A stretch of DNA of 64,000 nucleotides from an uncultured Bacteroidales bacterium (GCA_934699135.1 CAKUVM010000003.1:41568-105567), one strand, 5' to 3'. Shown: positions 1 to 8,418, counted from the stretch's first letter. The notes: generated by a model not told the origin, from the letters alone. Numbers and translations are program-made.

Positions 1-86
1 GTGATAAATCCGTCACTCGGCAAAAATCGCAATAGCCACATTTCGACTTACAAAACGGCACGTGTATATAAATCCCAAACGAAGAT

Positions 87-102
87 TGTTCCACGTGAAA
101 CA
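87..102. promoter_or_regulatory. parS: parS site (ParB/Spo0J binding palindrome)
   Basis: TGTTCCACGTGAAACA matches the widely conserved bacterial parS consensus TGTTNCACGTGAAACA at every position. It is non-coding and lies 28 bp left of two DnaA-box-like nonamers. ParB loads here as a CTP-dependent clamp and links the origin region to ParA and SMC. A 16-bp palindromic match of this quality is very unlikely by chance in 64 kb. Confidence 0.9.
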
Positions 103-129
103 TTTGATTTTCAATACTTTCAGTTAGCA

Positions 130-149
130 TTATCAACAAGTTATCAACA
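130..149 (+). promoter_or_regulatory. Tandem DnaA-box-like nonamers
   Basis: Two copies of TTATCAACA occupy 130-138 and 141-149, in the same orientation and 11 bp apart (one helical turn). Each differs from the canonical box TTATCCACA at one base. A third, weaker box (TTATCAACG) is at 1356-1364. Helically phased boxes beside parS suggest DnaA binding, but the clade's exact consensus is not known to me. Confidence 0.5.
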
Positions 150-305
150 TCGCAAGACAGGGGGGTAAGGTTGTCAATTTCAGAGTATATACTTTTAATT
201 GATTTATAATCAATCGTTTATCTTGTTTGATCGAGCTTTGGGTTTTCCATTCAGCAAAGTTATGTCATAATGGCATTTGAAAATCTTCGTCAGGGAGACT
301 CGTGT

Positions 306-1179
306 TGTCAGTTTCGAGCGTTTTTATGTTGGTTTAGGGCGCGATTTGGTGTCAGCCAACGATTCGTTATTTGTGCATTTTCAAGGCGGTATCCGTTGTC
401 GTCAGTTTCACCCGTCGTTTTCAACCCGCAGCTTGACAACAATCAGGCGTTTGCCAACAGCCTGATTTTGTTGTCAGGCTATGTCGGCAGAGTTGCCAAC
501 AACTGACAGGCCAGCTGTTAGTGTGCTGATTGTCAGATGGCGGCATATTCTGCGTTATGATTTTTTTGTTTGCAAGCCTGCTAAGCTTGTTTGTCTCTTT
601 TGGGTAGGGGATACGTCAATGAGCTCTACTGACCAGTTTGACAAGCTATATATATTATTATCCTTATAAAGAGATAATTAGGATATTATATAATAAACGG
701 CGTCCATATCTTAGCAAGTAGGTTGTATAGTGTCACTTTTGTGGCTGTCAGGCGTAGAGCTTGCGGCGGTCACGTTGTGTGTCTTGCCGTTTGTCCGAAG
801 GTTATGTTTCAACTATTGCCCGCTTTAAGCTCCACACGTAAATGCTAGTGTTCAATAACCCTCATTTTCATGTCAGTTATGCGTGTTTCAGGTGTCCACG
901 GCGCGTTTAATTGTCAGGGCCCGCATGTCAGCGGATGCCTCGCTGTCAATATTGGCGTATGTTATCAAATCTCCACTGACATTCTTCTTTGCATAGCTGA
1001 CATCGGCGGGCAGCCTGTCAATTACGGTCTTATGCGTTGCCGACACCCAACAGTTGCTTTGTTAATCATCTGAAAGCAAATCAGTTGAGCTGTCAGTCAC
1101 AGGCAGTCAGCTTGTCGGTATCTAGTTCGGCTGTTTGGCCTATGTTGGGCAAGAACCCGGATGACAGCGACAACTGACA
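306..1179. repeat. Dispersed TGTCAG/CTGACA hexamer array
   Basis: TGTCAG begins at 306, 350, 472, 531, 746, 871, 912, 926 and 1091; its complement CTGACA begins at 503, 976, 997 and 1174. Five TGTCAA/TTGACA variants begin at 172, 433, 638, 944 and 1016. Thirteen exact copies in about 1.4 kb compare with fewer than one expected for a random hexamer counted on both strands. Spacing is irregular, so this is a dispersed protein-site-like array and not a tandem repeat. No function is known to me. Confidence 0.75.
646..697. repeat. AT-rich 52-bp element, copy 1
   Basis: It begins CTATATATAT and ends GGATATTATATAATAAA, and contains the perfect palindrome TATTATATAATA. The same layout, same length and the last 18 bases recur at 1191-1242. 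The run of A/T makes it a candidate duplex-unwinding element; a promoter or protein-binding role is equally possible. Confidence 0.7.
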
Positions 1180-1190
1180 TGACTGACCGA

Positions 1191-1242
1191 CTATATATAT
1201 TTATATTCTTAAATAGAGGTAAGTAGGATATTATATAATAAA
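1191..1242. repeat. AT-rich 52-bp element, copy 2
   Basis: This is the direct-repeat partner of 646-697 with about ten substitutions and no length change. The first ten bases and the last eighteen are identical to copy 1. Both copies are preceded by TGAC motifs from the surrounding TGTCAG array, so a larger module may have been duplicated. Confidence 0.7.
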
Positions 1243-1301
1243 GCCAGTCTATGGCCATTTGCCATATGCCGAATATTGGCGGTCGCAAGCAATAATTTTC
1301 T

Positions 1302-1309
1302 TAGTTTTG
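1302..1309 (+). promoter_or_regulatory. Possible nadA promoter (-7 element)
   Basis: TAGTTTTG fits the Bacteroidota -7 consensus TAnnTTTG and lies about 120 bp before the nadA ATG. The only upstream -33 candidate is a weak ATTGG around 1275, at a spacing slightly longer than usual. Confidence 0.3.
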
Positions 1310-1429
1310 TAGGTTGTGTCGTTATGCTTCGTGTAGAATGGGGCTTACGGCATTTTTATCAACGAAAACTAAGTTTTAGGCGACACGTCTCGGTCTGGGC
1401 GGTTGCCGCATGGCAATATTTTTTCATAT

Positions 1430-2431
1430 ATGGCATTGAGCGTTAAGAAAGAATGGGCAGAGAAAGGCTATGTTGACGAGGAGATTCCTCAGGATCTTGA
1501 CCTTGTTGGCGAGATTAAGCGCCTAAAAGAGCAGAAGAACGCCGTCTTGATGGCTCACTATTACCAGCAAGGTGACATTCAGGACATTGCCGACATAATA
1601 GGCGATAGCCTCGCACTGGCGCAGAAGGCTGTGGGCGTAAAGGCGGACGTCATACTCTTGGCCGGAGTGCACTTTATGGGCGAGACGGTCAAAATCCTCA
1701 ACCCGGAGAAGAAAGTGCTGATCCCGGACTTTAATGCCGGCTGCTCATTGGCAGACAGCTGCCAGCCGGCCGATTTCGCTAGGTTTCTGGCTCAGCACCC
1801 CGATCATAAGGTGATAAGCTACGTCAACACCTCGGCCGAGATAAAGGCCATGACGGATGTCGTGGTGACAAGCACCAATGCTCTACAAATCGTAAGCTCT
1901 TTCCCCGCCGACGCCAAACTAATATTTGGCCCCGACCGAAACTTAGGCTCCTACATCAACGCCCAGACGGGACGGCATATGCTGCTGTGGGATGGCGCTT
2001 GCCATGTCCACGAGCAGTTCAGCCTTGAAAAAATAATTGAGCTCAAAAAGCAGTTTCCCGACGCGGAGCTCATAGCCCATCCGGAGTGCAAGCACCAGAT
2101 TATCGTCCTGGCAGATTTTGTCGGCTCCACGGCCGCGCTTCTCAGCCACATTGGCAAGAGCAGGGCAAGAAGGTTCATCGTGGCCACCGAGAGCGGAATC
2201 CTCCATCAGATGCAGAAGAGCTACCCCGACAGGGAGCTCATACCTGCCCCGCCGATGGACTCCACTTGTGGTTGTAACAACTGCAACTATATGAAGCTCA
2301 ACACGCTGAAAAAGATTTACCTCACCCTCAAGTATGAGTGGCCGGTGGTGAGTGTGGACCCAGAAGTGGCCAGGAAGGCCCGCAGGCCCATTGACGCCAT
2401 GCTTGAGCTCTCTAAAAACTTTGCCAAGTAG
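1430..2431 (+). CDS. nadA: Quinolinate synthase NadA
   Basis: NadA condenses iminoaspartate with dihydroxyacetone phosphate to quinolinate in de novo NAD synthesis, in the cytoplasm, using a [4Fe-4S] cluster. The 333-residue protein has the family marks: AHYYQ near residue 42, HFMGET near 81, NAGCSLADSC at 102-111, WDGACHVH near 188 and a CGCNNC segment at 280-285. One cysteine from each of the last three regions is expected to bind the cluster. I chose the ATG at 1430; a TTG at 1403 would add nine residues unlike the family. No nadB or nadC is adjacent, so the gene stands alone next to the putative origin. Confidence 0.95.
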   Translation: MALSVKKEWAEKGYVDEEIPQDLDLVGEIKRLKEQKNAVLMAHYYQQGDIQDIADIIGDSLALAQKAVGVKADVILLAGVHFMGETVKILNPEKKVLIPDFNAGCSLADSCQPADFARFLAQHPDHKVISYVNTSAEIKAMTDVVVTSTNALQIVSSFPADAKLIFGPDRNLGSYINAQTGRHMLLWDGACHVHEQFSLEKIIELKKQFPDAELIAHPECKHQIIVLADFVGSTAALLSHIGKSRARRFIVATESGILHQMQKSYPDRELIPAPPMDSTCGCNNCNYMKLNTLKKIYLTLKYEWPVVSVDPEVARKARRPIDAMLELSKNFAK

Positions 2432-2475
2432 GCAAAGCCTTTCGCCCCTTAATCCAGCAAAAATTCCAAGTTAAG

Positions 2476-2856
2476 ATGAGTAGAATTCTATTGGTCGAAG
2501 ACAACAAGCTCAGCCAAAAGATGATGTTCTACACGCTCAAGCGCGTCGGCCTAAGCACTGACATGGCAGACGATGGCAAAATGGCAATAGACATGGCCAA
2601 GAGCTTGCAATATGACCTCATTTTGATGGACATTATGATGCCTGAATACGACGGCTACGAGGCCACGCGCATAATCCGCCGGCATGAAGCAGAAGATGGC
2701 TCCAAGAGGGCCTTCATTGTCGGCCTGACTAGCAACGTCTATGACGGCGAGAGAGCCAAGTGCATTGAAGCGGGAATGGACGAATATTTGCCAAAACCCT
2801 TTGACGTGGATCGCTTCATGGATATGATGAGGCAATATAACGTCATAAGCGTCTGA
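2476..2856 (+). CDS. Single-domain response regulator (CheY-like)
   Basis: The 126-residue protein is one receiver domain without an output domain. It shows the acidic pair at D9, the phospho-acceptor D52 in LILMDIMMP, the switch Thr at 85 (GLTSN) and the conserved Lys at 107 (LPKPF). Such proteins relay phosphate from a histidine kinase to a partner protein or another phosphotransfer domain. No kinase is adjacent; the only histidine kinase in the window is 56 kb away. It sits 44 bp after nadA and 35 bp before ruvB on the same strand and may be co-transcribed with them. Its signal and partner cannot be deduced. Confidence 0.85.
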   Translation: MSRILLVEDNKLSQKMMFYTLKRVGLSTDMADDGKMAIDMAKSLQYDLILMDIMMPEYDGYEATRIIRRHEAEDGSKRAFIVGLTSNVYDGERAKCIEAGMDEYLPKPFDVDRFMDMMRQYNVISV

Positions 2857-2891
2857 CTCTCCGCCATCTTAAAGAGAATACTGACAGCATA

Positions 2892-3944
2892 TTGGAAGAC
2901 ATTGACATACGCAGGGAGGCATCTCCCGACAAGGAGTTGGACAAAAAACTGCGCCCTCTGACCTTTGACGACTTCACCGGTCAGAGCGGAGTGGTGGGCA
3001 ACCTGCGCATCTTCGTGGCGGCCGCAAAGATGCGCGGAGAGCCTCTTGACCACACCCTCCTCTACGGCCCGCCTGGCCTGGGCAAGACAACCCTCTCCAA
3101 CATCATTGCCAACCAGCTTGGCGTCAGTATGAAGACCACCAGTGGGCCCGTAATTGACAAACCGGGCGATTTGGCGGGCCTGCTCACCTCCCTGGAACCC
3201 AATGACGTGCTGTTCATTGACGAGATCCACAGGCTCAGCCCCGTGGTGGAGGAGTATCTCTACTCCGCAATGGAAGACTTCAAGATTGACATCATAATAG
3301 ACAAAGGGCCGGGCGCGCGCACCATACAGATAGATCTCAACCCCTTCACCCTCGTCGGCGCCACCACGCGCAGCGGACTGCTCACCAGCCCGTTGAGGGC
3401 GCGGTTTGGGATAAAGTGCCATCTGGAATACTATGACTCGGCGCTTGTTGCCAAGATCGTGCGTCGCTCCGCCGGAATCTTGGGAGTGAGGATTGATGAT
3501 GAGTCTTGCGAGGCCATAGCGTTGCGCAGCCGAGGCACGCCGCGAATTGCCAACGCGCTGCTGCGCAGGGTGAGGGACTTTGCGCAGGTGGTGGGAGACG
3601 GGCACATAGACAAAAAGATAACAGCCACGAGCCTCAACGCCCTCAATATAGACGGCTTGGGACTCGATGAGATGGACATGAAGATTCTCCTCACCATAAT
3701 TGACAAATTTGGTGGCGGGCCAGTGGGCGTCTCCACCATAGCCACTGCAATTGGCGAGGATGCTGGCACGGTGGAGGACGTCTACGAGCCATATCTCATC
3801 CAGAGCGGCTTCATCAAGCGCACGCCCAGAGGACGCGTGGCGACGCGGCTCGCCTATGCCCACACAGGGCGAGCGGGCTACAAGCCCGAATCTCCAACTC
3901 TCTTCTCATTTCAAAATTTAAACGGGGTTGATGGCGGCGAATAA
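2892..3944 (+). CDS. ruvB: Holliday junction branch migration ATPase RuvB
   Basis: RuvB is the hexameric AAA+ motor that, with RuvA, drives branch migration of Holliday junctions. The 350-residue protein has Walker A GPPGLGKT at 59-66, Walker B and DEIH at 110-113, the sensor GATTRSG near 156, arginine-finger region sequence SPLRARFG, and the C-terminal winged helix (GFIKRTPRGR). The start is TTG at 2892: there is no in-frame ATG before the conserved RPLTFDDFTGQ segment, and the residues from TTG onward (MEDIDIR) resemble the N-termini of other Bacteroidales RuvB proteins. ruvA and ruvC are not in the window. It heads a block with the flippase and dut genes. Confidence 0.95.
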   Translation: MEDIDIRREASPDKELDKKLRPLTFDDFTGQSGVVGNLRIFVAAAKMRGEPLDHTLLYGPPGLGKTTLSNIIANQLGVSMKTTSGPVIDKPGDLAGLLTSLEPNDVLFIDEIHRLSPVVEEYLYSAMEDFKIDIIIDKGPGARTIQIDLNPFTLVGATTRSGLLTSPLRARFGIKCHLEYYDSALVAKIVRRSAGILGVRIDDESCEAIALRSRGTPRIANALLRRVRDFAQVVGDGHIDKKITATSLNALNIDGLGLDEMDMKILLTIIDKFGGGPVGVSTIATAIGEDAGTVEDVYEPYLIQSGFIKRTPRGRVATRLAYAHTGRAGYKPESPTLFSFQNLNGVDGGE

Positions 3945-3977
3945 GCCTGTCATGAACTTTCATCATATTGCTTCGCA

Positions 3978-5444
3978 ATGGGCAAGCTAAAAACATTGGC
4001 ATCTGACACGGTGGTCTATGGAGCCAGCACCATTCTGAGCCGCCTCATAGGTTGGCTCATGATGCCGCTCTACGTAAGGGTGGTCTCGCAGACGGTCTAC
4101 GGCACATTCTCCTACGTCTACAGCTGGATTGCCATTTTCCTCGTTGTGGTGACACTCGGTTTCGAGACGGGCTACTTCCGTTTCGCCACCGATGACAACC
4201 GAGACCGACTCCTTGGAACACTCTCCCGCGCCGTGGGCCTCCTCGGCCTTTTGGGCGTGCTTGCCTGCGCCTTCTTCCCGTCGGCCTGTTGCGCTGCGCT
4301 AGACTTCGACTTTGGCCCGCAGAGTGGCGTATATTTGGTCATCATGGCCGGAATAGTGTTGCTAGACTCTTACAACGCCATCTTCTTCGCCGAGCTTCGC
4401 TACCTTCGCAAATCATTGGTCTACGCTCTGTTGCGCCTAGGGCAAGTCCTGATCAACGTCTTGCTCACCGTCGTTTTCCTCTTTTGGCTGCGCCATCGGG
4501 GCGGTTTTTGGTCGGGCGTTGACGACATCACGTACATGATGCTTGCCAACTTGGCCGGCTCGCTCTTCTCAACTGTCTATTTCTTGCCCCGCATTGCCTC
4601 CGTCATATCGCAAAACGACAAAGCATTGCTCCGTAAGGCTCTGATATACAGCTTGCCACTTGTGGGTATGGGATTCTTTGGACAGGCGAATACTAACATT
4701 GAGAAGATTCTCATTAAGCACCTTGACCCAAGCGCGGATCCCTTGGCTTCGCTTGGCGTGTATGCGGCTTGCTACAAGATTGGCGTCTTGATGTCCATCT
4801 TCACGCAGAGTTTCCGTATGGCTTTTGAGCCCTTCTTCTTCAAGGAGAATAAAGACAAGTCCAAGACCGACATCTATGGCCCTGCCCTCAAGTGGTTCGT
4901 CTACTTTGGGTTGCTCATCTTCGCGGCTGTCATGCTGGCCATGCCGCTCTTGCGTCTCTTCTTGCCTCAGAGCTACTATGACGGCACCGCCATCATACCC
5001 TGGATTCTCATCGGCCAGCTTTTCTTTGGTGTCTACTACTCCATGTCGCTTTGGTATAAGCTAACCGACCGCACCTATTGGGGCATCGTTATGAGCGCCA
5101 TAGGCTTGGCCGTCAACACTGGGCTCAACTTCGTCCTCATTCCGAGGATGGGATATATGGGCGCGGCCATATCCACCTTCGTGGGCTATGCCGTCATGAT
5201 GCTCACGTCATATTTCCTTGGCCAGAGATATTTTCCAGTGGCTTATCCTGTTGGCAGACTTCTGGCGGTCGGCGTCAGCGTTGTGGGCATTGTGTCGCTC
5301 TCGGTGTGGCTCACCAAGGCTTTCGCCCCGGGTTTGTGGGTTCTCACAGGCTTGGTGGCCTTCGCCGTCATATTGGCGCTTATGGCCCGCGTTGAGCAGA
5401 TAAGCCCAAGGTTCATCATTAACAAGATATTGCCCAGAAAATGA
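3978..5444 (+). CDS. Polysaccharide flippase, MOP/Wzx-type
   Basis: The 488-residue integral membrane protein has about 12-14 hydrophobic segments and begins with the typical polysaccharide-export N-terminus (ASDTVVYGASTILSRLIGWL). Members move lipid-linked oligosaccharides or lipid intermediates across the inner membrane; the substrate here is unknown. Its stop overlaps the dut start (ATGA, 5441-5444), so translation is probably coupled. The order ruvB - flippase - dut - TPR - DUF4292 - M23 protein is, from memory, common in Bacteroidales, which argues for a housekeeping envelope role and not a capsule-locus gene. Confidence 0.88.
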   Translation: MGKLKTLASDTVVYGASTILSRLIGWLMMPLYVRVVSQTVYGTFSYVYSWIAIFLVVVTLGFETGYFRFATDDNRDRLLGTLSRAVGLLGLLGVLACAFFPSACCAALDFDFGPQSGVYLVIMAGIVLLDSYNAIFFAELRYLRKSLVYALLRLGQVLINVLLTVVFLFWLRHRGGFWSGVDDITYMMLANLAGSLFSTVYFLPRIASVISQNDKALLRKALIYSLPLVGMGFFGQANTNIEKILIKHLDPSADPLASLGVYAACYKIGVLMSIFTQSFRMAFEPFFFKENKDKSKTDIYGPALKWFVYFGLLIFAAVMLAMPLLRLFLPQSYYDGTAIIPWILIGQLFFGVYYSMSLWYKLTDRTYWGIVMSAIGLAVNTGLNFVLIPRMGYMGAAISTFVGYAVMMLTSYFLGQRYFPVAYPVGRLLAVGVSVVGIVSLSVWLTKAFAPGLWVLTGLVAFAVILALMARVEQISPRFIINKILPRK

Positions 5445-5887
5445 GCAAAGTGGAAGTCAAGATAGTAAACAAGAGTGGCAACCCCCTGCCGGCCTACGCC
5501 ACGCCAGGGGCGGCCGGCATGGATTTGCGGGCCTCGCTAGAGGCCGACGTCACCATAATGCCACTGCGGCGCGTCATTGTGCCCACGGGAGTCTACATCC
5601 AGCTGCCAGACGGATATGAGGCGCAGATACGCCCCAGGAGCGGTTTGGCCGCCAAGAGCGGCATAACCGTGCTTAACACCCCAGGCACCATTGACTCTGA
5701 CTATCGTGGCGAGATTTGCGCCATATTGGTTAACCTCTCCGACGCGCCTTTCGTAGTGCATAACGGTGACCGCATTTGCCAAATGGTCATTGCCCGTTAT
5801 GAGCGGGCGGAGCTGAAGCTCGTTGAGAGCCTTGACGATGACACGCGGCGCGGGACTGGCGGCTTCGGCCATTCGGGGCTAAAATAA
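5441..5887 (+). CDS. dut: dUTP diphosphatase
   Basis: The trimeric dUTPase hydrolyses dUTP to dUMP and PPi, keeping uracil out of DNA and feeding dTMP synthesis. All five motifs are visible in 148 residues: AGMDLRA at 25-31, RPRSGLA at 64-70, NTPGTIDSDYRGE at 79-91, an RICQMV segment near 111-116, and the glycine-rich C-terminal arm RGTGGFGHSG at 137-146 that closes over the substrate. Length is normal. The ATG overlaps the flippase stop by 4 bp, and the TPR gene begins 19 bp downstream. Confidence 0.97.
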   Translation: MSKVEVKIVNKSGNPLPAYATPGAAGMDLRASLEADVTIMPLRRVIVPTGVYIQLPDGYEAQIRPRSGLAAKSGITVLNTPGTIDSDYRGEICAILVNLSDAPFVVHNGDRICQMVIARYERAELKLVESLDDDTRRGTGGFGHSGLK

Positions 5888-5906
5888 AGAGAAAAAAGTG
5901 CCTATC

Positions 5907-7676
5907 ATGAACGTACGTAAGACACTCATTTCGTTGGCACTGTGTGCCGTGACCTCCGCGACGCTAGTGGCTCAGCCCGCGCCGACGGAGCAGGAAAAAC
6001 TGGTCTTCGAGAGCCTCTACCTGAATGCCTTGCAGGCCAAACTGAAGGGCGACTACCAAAACGCCTTCAACATATTCGCCTACCTCAACAAGCAGCAGCC
6101 CAACAACCCGGCCGTGCTGAACGAGTTGGCCAAGCTGCTCAACGCCTCACAAGACTACGTCCACGCCGCCGAGCTGGCTGAGAAAGCCATTGCCAACGAC
6201 ACCACCCGCAACCGCGAGTATATCAAGACGGCAATTGGGGCCTACGCCATGGCCGGACAGCAGGAAAAAGCTCTGCCGCTCTATGACAAGCTTCTTGCTG
6301 CCGACCCCGCCGACGTGCAGACCCAATATGAGAAATTCTCGCTCCTGGCCACGCTAGGCCGCGACGCGGAGGCCCTGCGCATGGCGGACGCCATCAAGAC
6401 AAACGACCCGGACATACGCTTCGAGGTGGCCATCCGCCGAGTCCTCATCTTGGCCAATCAGAAAAAATATCGCAAGGCGTTTAAGGAGGCCGACCGCCTC
6501 TATGATAAATATCCTGACAATGCGCGCGTCAACTACGTCCTCTCGCGCCTCTTCTACCTCAAAGGAGACATAAACGCCTCCATAGCCAAGTGCAAAGAAG
6601 CGGCAGAGTGCCCAGACGGGGCATCGTTCATCTTCATTCTTGCCGACCTCTACGAGACGCAGCATATGGACAGCCTCTACGCCCAGACCGCCCTCAAGGG
6701 ATTTTCCGTGCCAGACCTGTCCGAAGAAGCCAAGGTGCAGAAGATATATGAGATTATGAACCGTCCCGATGATATGTTCCATTCAGCGAATTGGTATCCT
6801 TTTCTCAAACGAGTGTTCTATTCGCTAAGCAGACAATACCCAGGAAGCGCAGACGTGTGCTCACTTTTCGAGACATTCTATAAAACCAACGGCCACGCCG
6901 CCCAAGCAGACAGCTTGCTCCGCTCGTTTGTCGGCGCCAACCCCGGGACGGAATATATATGGGCAAACATAATTGGCTACGCCCAAAACTCCAGCAAGGC
7001 TTCTAACGCCCAAATGATAGACTTCTGCAAGCGAGCTGCCAAAGACGTGCCTTCTAACCCATTGTTTTCAATATACTTGGGTCAATATTACTCTGCTGAC
7101 GATCAGCCGGCCCTGGGTCTTAAAGCCTTTGGCGACGCATTCAGCGCCTATGACAATGTGGAGTCTTCGCGCCGCGAAGACTTCAAGCAATACCGTCTGG
7201 CCGCACTAAACGGCATGGCCATATGCTATGAGAAGATGGACAGTCTCACGCAGGCGTTTATGGTCTTCGACCAGATTTTGGAAGATGACCCCGATGACGC
7301 CATGGCCCTCAACAACTACGCCTATTACCTGGCCCGAGCCGGCAGGGATCTGCTGAGAGCCGAGAAAATGAGTATGAGATCTCTCAACTTGGAGCCCCTA
7401 AACCCAACGTTCCTAGACACATACGCCTATATCCTGTTCCGTGAGCAGAAATATCAAGAGGCTCTCTTTGTGATGGAGCGTTGTATGGAGAATTATAAGC
7501 GAGACGAGGATGACAGTGATGAGAGCGGCGCCATCTTTGAGCATTACGGCGACATTCTCTCTTGTCTCGGCAGGACGGAAGAGGCTTTGCACCAATGGCG
7601 TAAGGCATTGAAGCGAGAACCCGACAACGACCTGATTAAGAAGAAGATAGATGAAAAGAAATATATCGCGGAGTAG
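5907..7676 (+). CDS. Secreted/periplasmic TPR-repeat protein
   Basis: The 589-residue protein has a cleavable signal peptide (about residues 1-22, ending near VAQP) followed by tandem tetratricopeptide repeats throughout, for example DAMALNNYAYYLARAG and EEALHQWRKALKREPDN near the C-terminus. TPR arrays are protein-binding scaffolds, here probably in the periplasm or on the outer membrane. I prefer ATG 5907 over GTG 5898, since it starts the signal peptide directly (MNVRKTLISL). The end overlaps the next lipoprotein gene by 26 bp, so the two are translated as a unit. A role with the DUF4292 lipoprotein in envelope assembly is inference from this coupling. Confidence 0.88.
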   Translation: MNVRKTLISLALCAVTSATLVAQPAPTEQEKLVFESLYLNALQAKLKGDYQNAFNIFAYLNKQQPNNPAVLNELAKLLNASQDYVHAAELAEKAIANDTTRNREYIKTAIGAYAMAGQQEKALPLYDKLLAADPADVQTQYEKFSLLATLGRDAEALRMADAIKTNDPDIRFEVAIRRVLILANQKKYRKAFKEADRLYDKYPDNARVNYVLSRLFYLKGDINASIAKCKEAAECPDGASFIFILADLYETQHMDSLYAQTALKGFSVPDLSEEAKVQKIYEIMNRPDDMFHSANWYPFLKRVFYSLSRQYPGSADVCSLFETFYKTNGHAAQADSLLRSFVGANPGTEYIWANIIGYAQNSSKASNAQMIDFCKRAAKDVPSNPLFSIYLGQYYSADDQPALGLKAFGDAFSAYDNVESSRREDFKQYRLAALNGMAICYEKMDSLTQAFMVFDQILEDDPDDAMALNNYAYYLARAGRDLLRAEKMSMRSLNLEPLNPTFLDTYAYILFREQKYQEALFVMERCMENYKRDEDDSDESGAIFEHYGDILSCLGRTEEALHQWRKALKREPDNDLIKKKIDEKKYIAE

Positions 7677-8397
7677 TTTCAAGGGCTCTTTATTCCTGGT
7701 TTTTGCCATAGCCTTGGCTGGTTGCCGTGGCGGAAAGATCCCGTCCCAGACCTCAAACTCCGAGTACAGCACAAGCAAAAGGTTTGTCGTGGGGCAGATT
7801 GCCCAAGCCGAGGGTCGTTTGAGCATAAATTCTTATGAGACGAAAAACGCCAAGGCTGAGGTCAGAACAAACGGGAAAGACGTCTCCGTAAGGGTCAACA
7901 TCTCTTTTGAGAAGGGTGGGGACACTAAACTTGGAGCCCGTATGATTTTCCCCCCTGTAAGCGTCGGCACGATTGAGATAACAGAGCGTGCCACCCACGT
8001 AGAGAGCAAGCTCCTTGGCGTGAACAAAGACATGCAGACCCCACAGGTTCTCAACACCTTGTTCCAAAACGCCCTTTTGGGCATTGTGCCCCCTGTCTAT
8101 CAGCTCTTTGGCGAAGAAGACTTCTCGCAATTCGACATGTTGTTGAGCGCCGATGGAAAGTATGTCATATCCCGCTCGGCTAAAGACATGAGCATAGTCC
8201 TGCGCGTCAACGCGAACGATTTCACCCTTGCCGGCATGAAAGTCTTCTCCATGGGGCAGACGGTAGATTTCGACATAAAGGAGTATTCTGACTTCTCGGG
8301 TCCCCGGCTTCCTTCTGGCCTCCGCGTAACATCAATGGCAGGCAAAAACGACGTCGGGAGCATCGACATTACCATTGGTGACATTAAGCTCAAATAG
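7651..8397 (+). CDS. DUF4292-family lipoprotein
   Basis: A 248-residue lipoprotein with lipobox ALAGC (Cys25) after a hydrophobic stretch, then a beta-rich domain. The segments VRVNISFEKGG and MIFPPVSVGTIEIT followed by a late LNTLFQNALLGI helix resemble DUF4292, which I recall as having a LolA/LolB-like fold. Such folds shield lipid acyl chains, so a part in lipoprotein or lipid handling at the outer membrane is plausible but unproven. It overlaps the TPR gene by 26 bp and precedes the EnvC-like gene by 21 bp. Confidence 0.8.
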   Translation: MKRNISRSSFKGSLFLVFAIALAGCRGGKIPSQTSNSEYSTSKRFVVGQIAQAEGRLSINSYETKNAKAEVRTNGKDVSVRVNISFEKGGDTKLGARMIFPPVSVGTIEITERATHVESKLLGVNKDMQTPQVLNTLFQNALLGIVPPVYQLFGEEDFSQFDMLLSADGKYVISRSAKDMSIVLRVNANDFTLAGMKVFSMGQTVDFDIKEYSDFSGPRLPSGLRVTSMAGKNDVGSIDITIGDIKLK

Positions 8398-8418
8398 CCA
8401 ATAGTCTCGCAAATTCTT

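Larger units (their letters stand above)
1..1429. other. Gene-free putative origin/centromere region
   Basis: No reading frame here looks like a gene: the possible ones are short, overlap in several frames and resemble no family I know. The stretch is visibly AT-richer than the genes to its right. It holds a perfect parS site (87-102), two tandem TTATCAACA nonamers (130-138 and 141-149) and a related TTATCAACG (1356-1364). Thirteen TGTCAG/CTGACA hexamers lie between 306 and 1179, and two 52-bp AT-rich near-repeats lie at 646-697 and 1191-1242. In many bacteria parS sites and DnaA boxes cluster at oriC. All genes from 1430 to 20120 point away from this region. The origin assignment is inference; no dnaA gene is visible, but oriC is not always next to dnaA. 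Confidence 0.5.

Noticed and set aside
270..1288. Short open frames of 60-80 codons in the left-end region
   Set aside because: They overlap in several frames, have no homology signs, and the sequence is dominated by the TGTCAG array and AT-rich repeats.
2739..3863. Long minus-strand open frame (about 374 codons) opposite ruvB
   Set aside because: It is the mirror of the codon pattern of ruvB and the response regulator; no family likeness, and it covers two real + strand genes.
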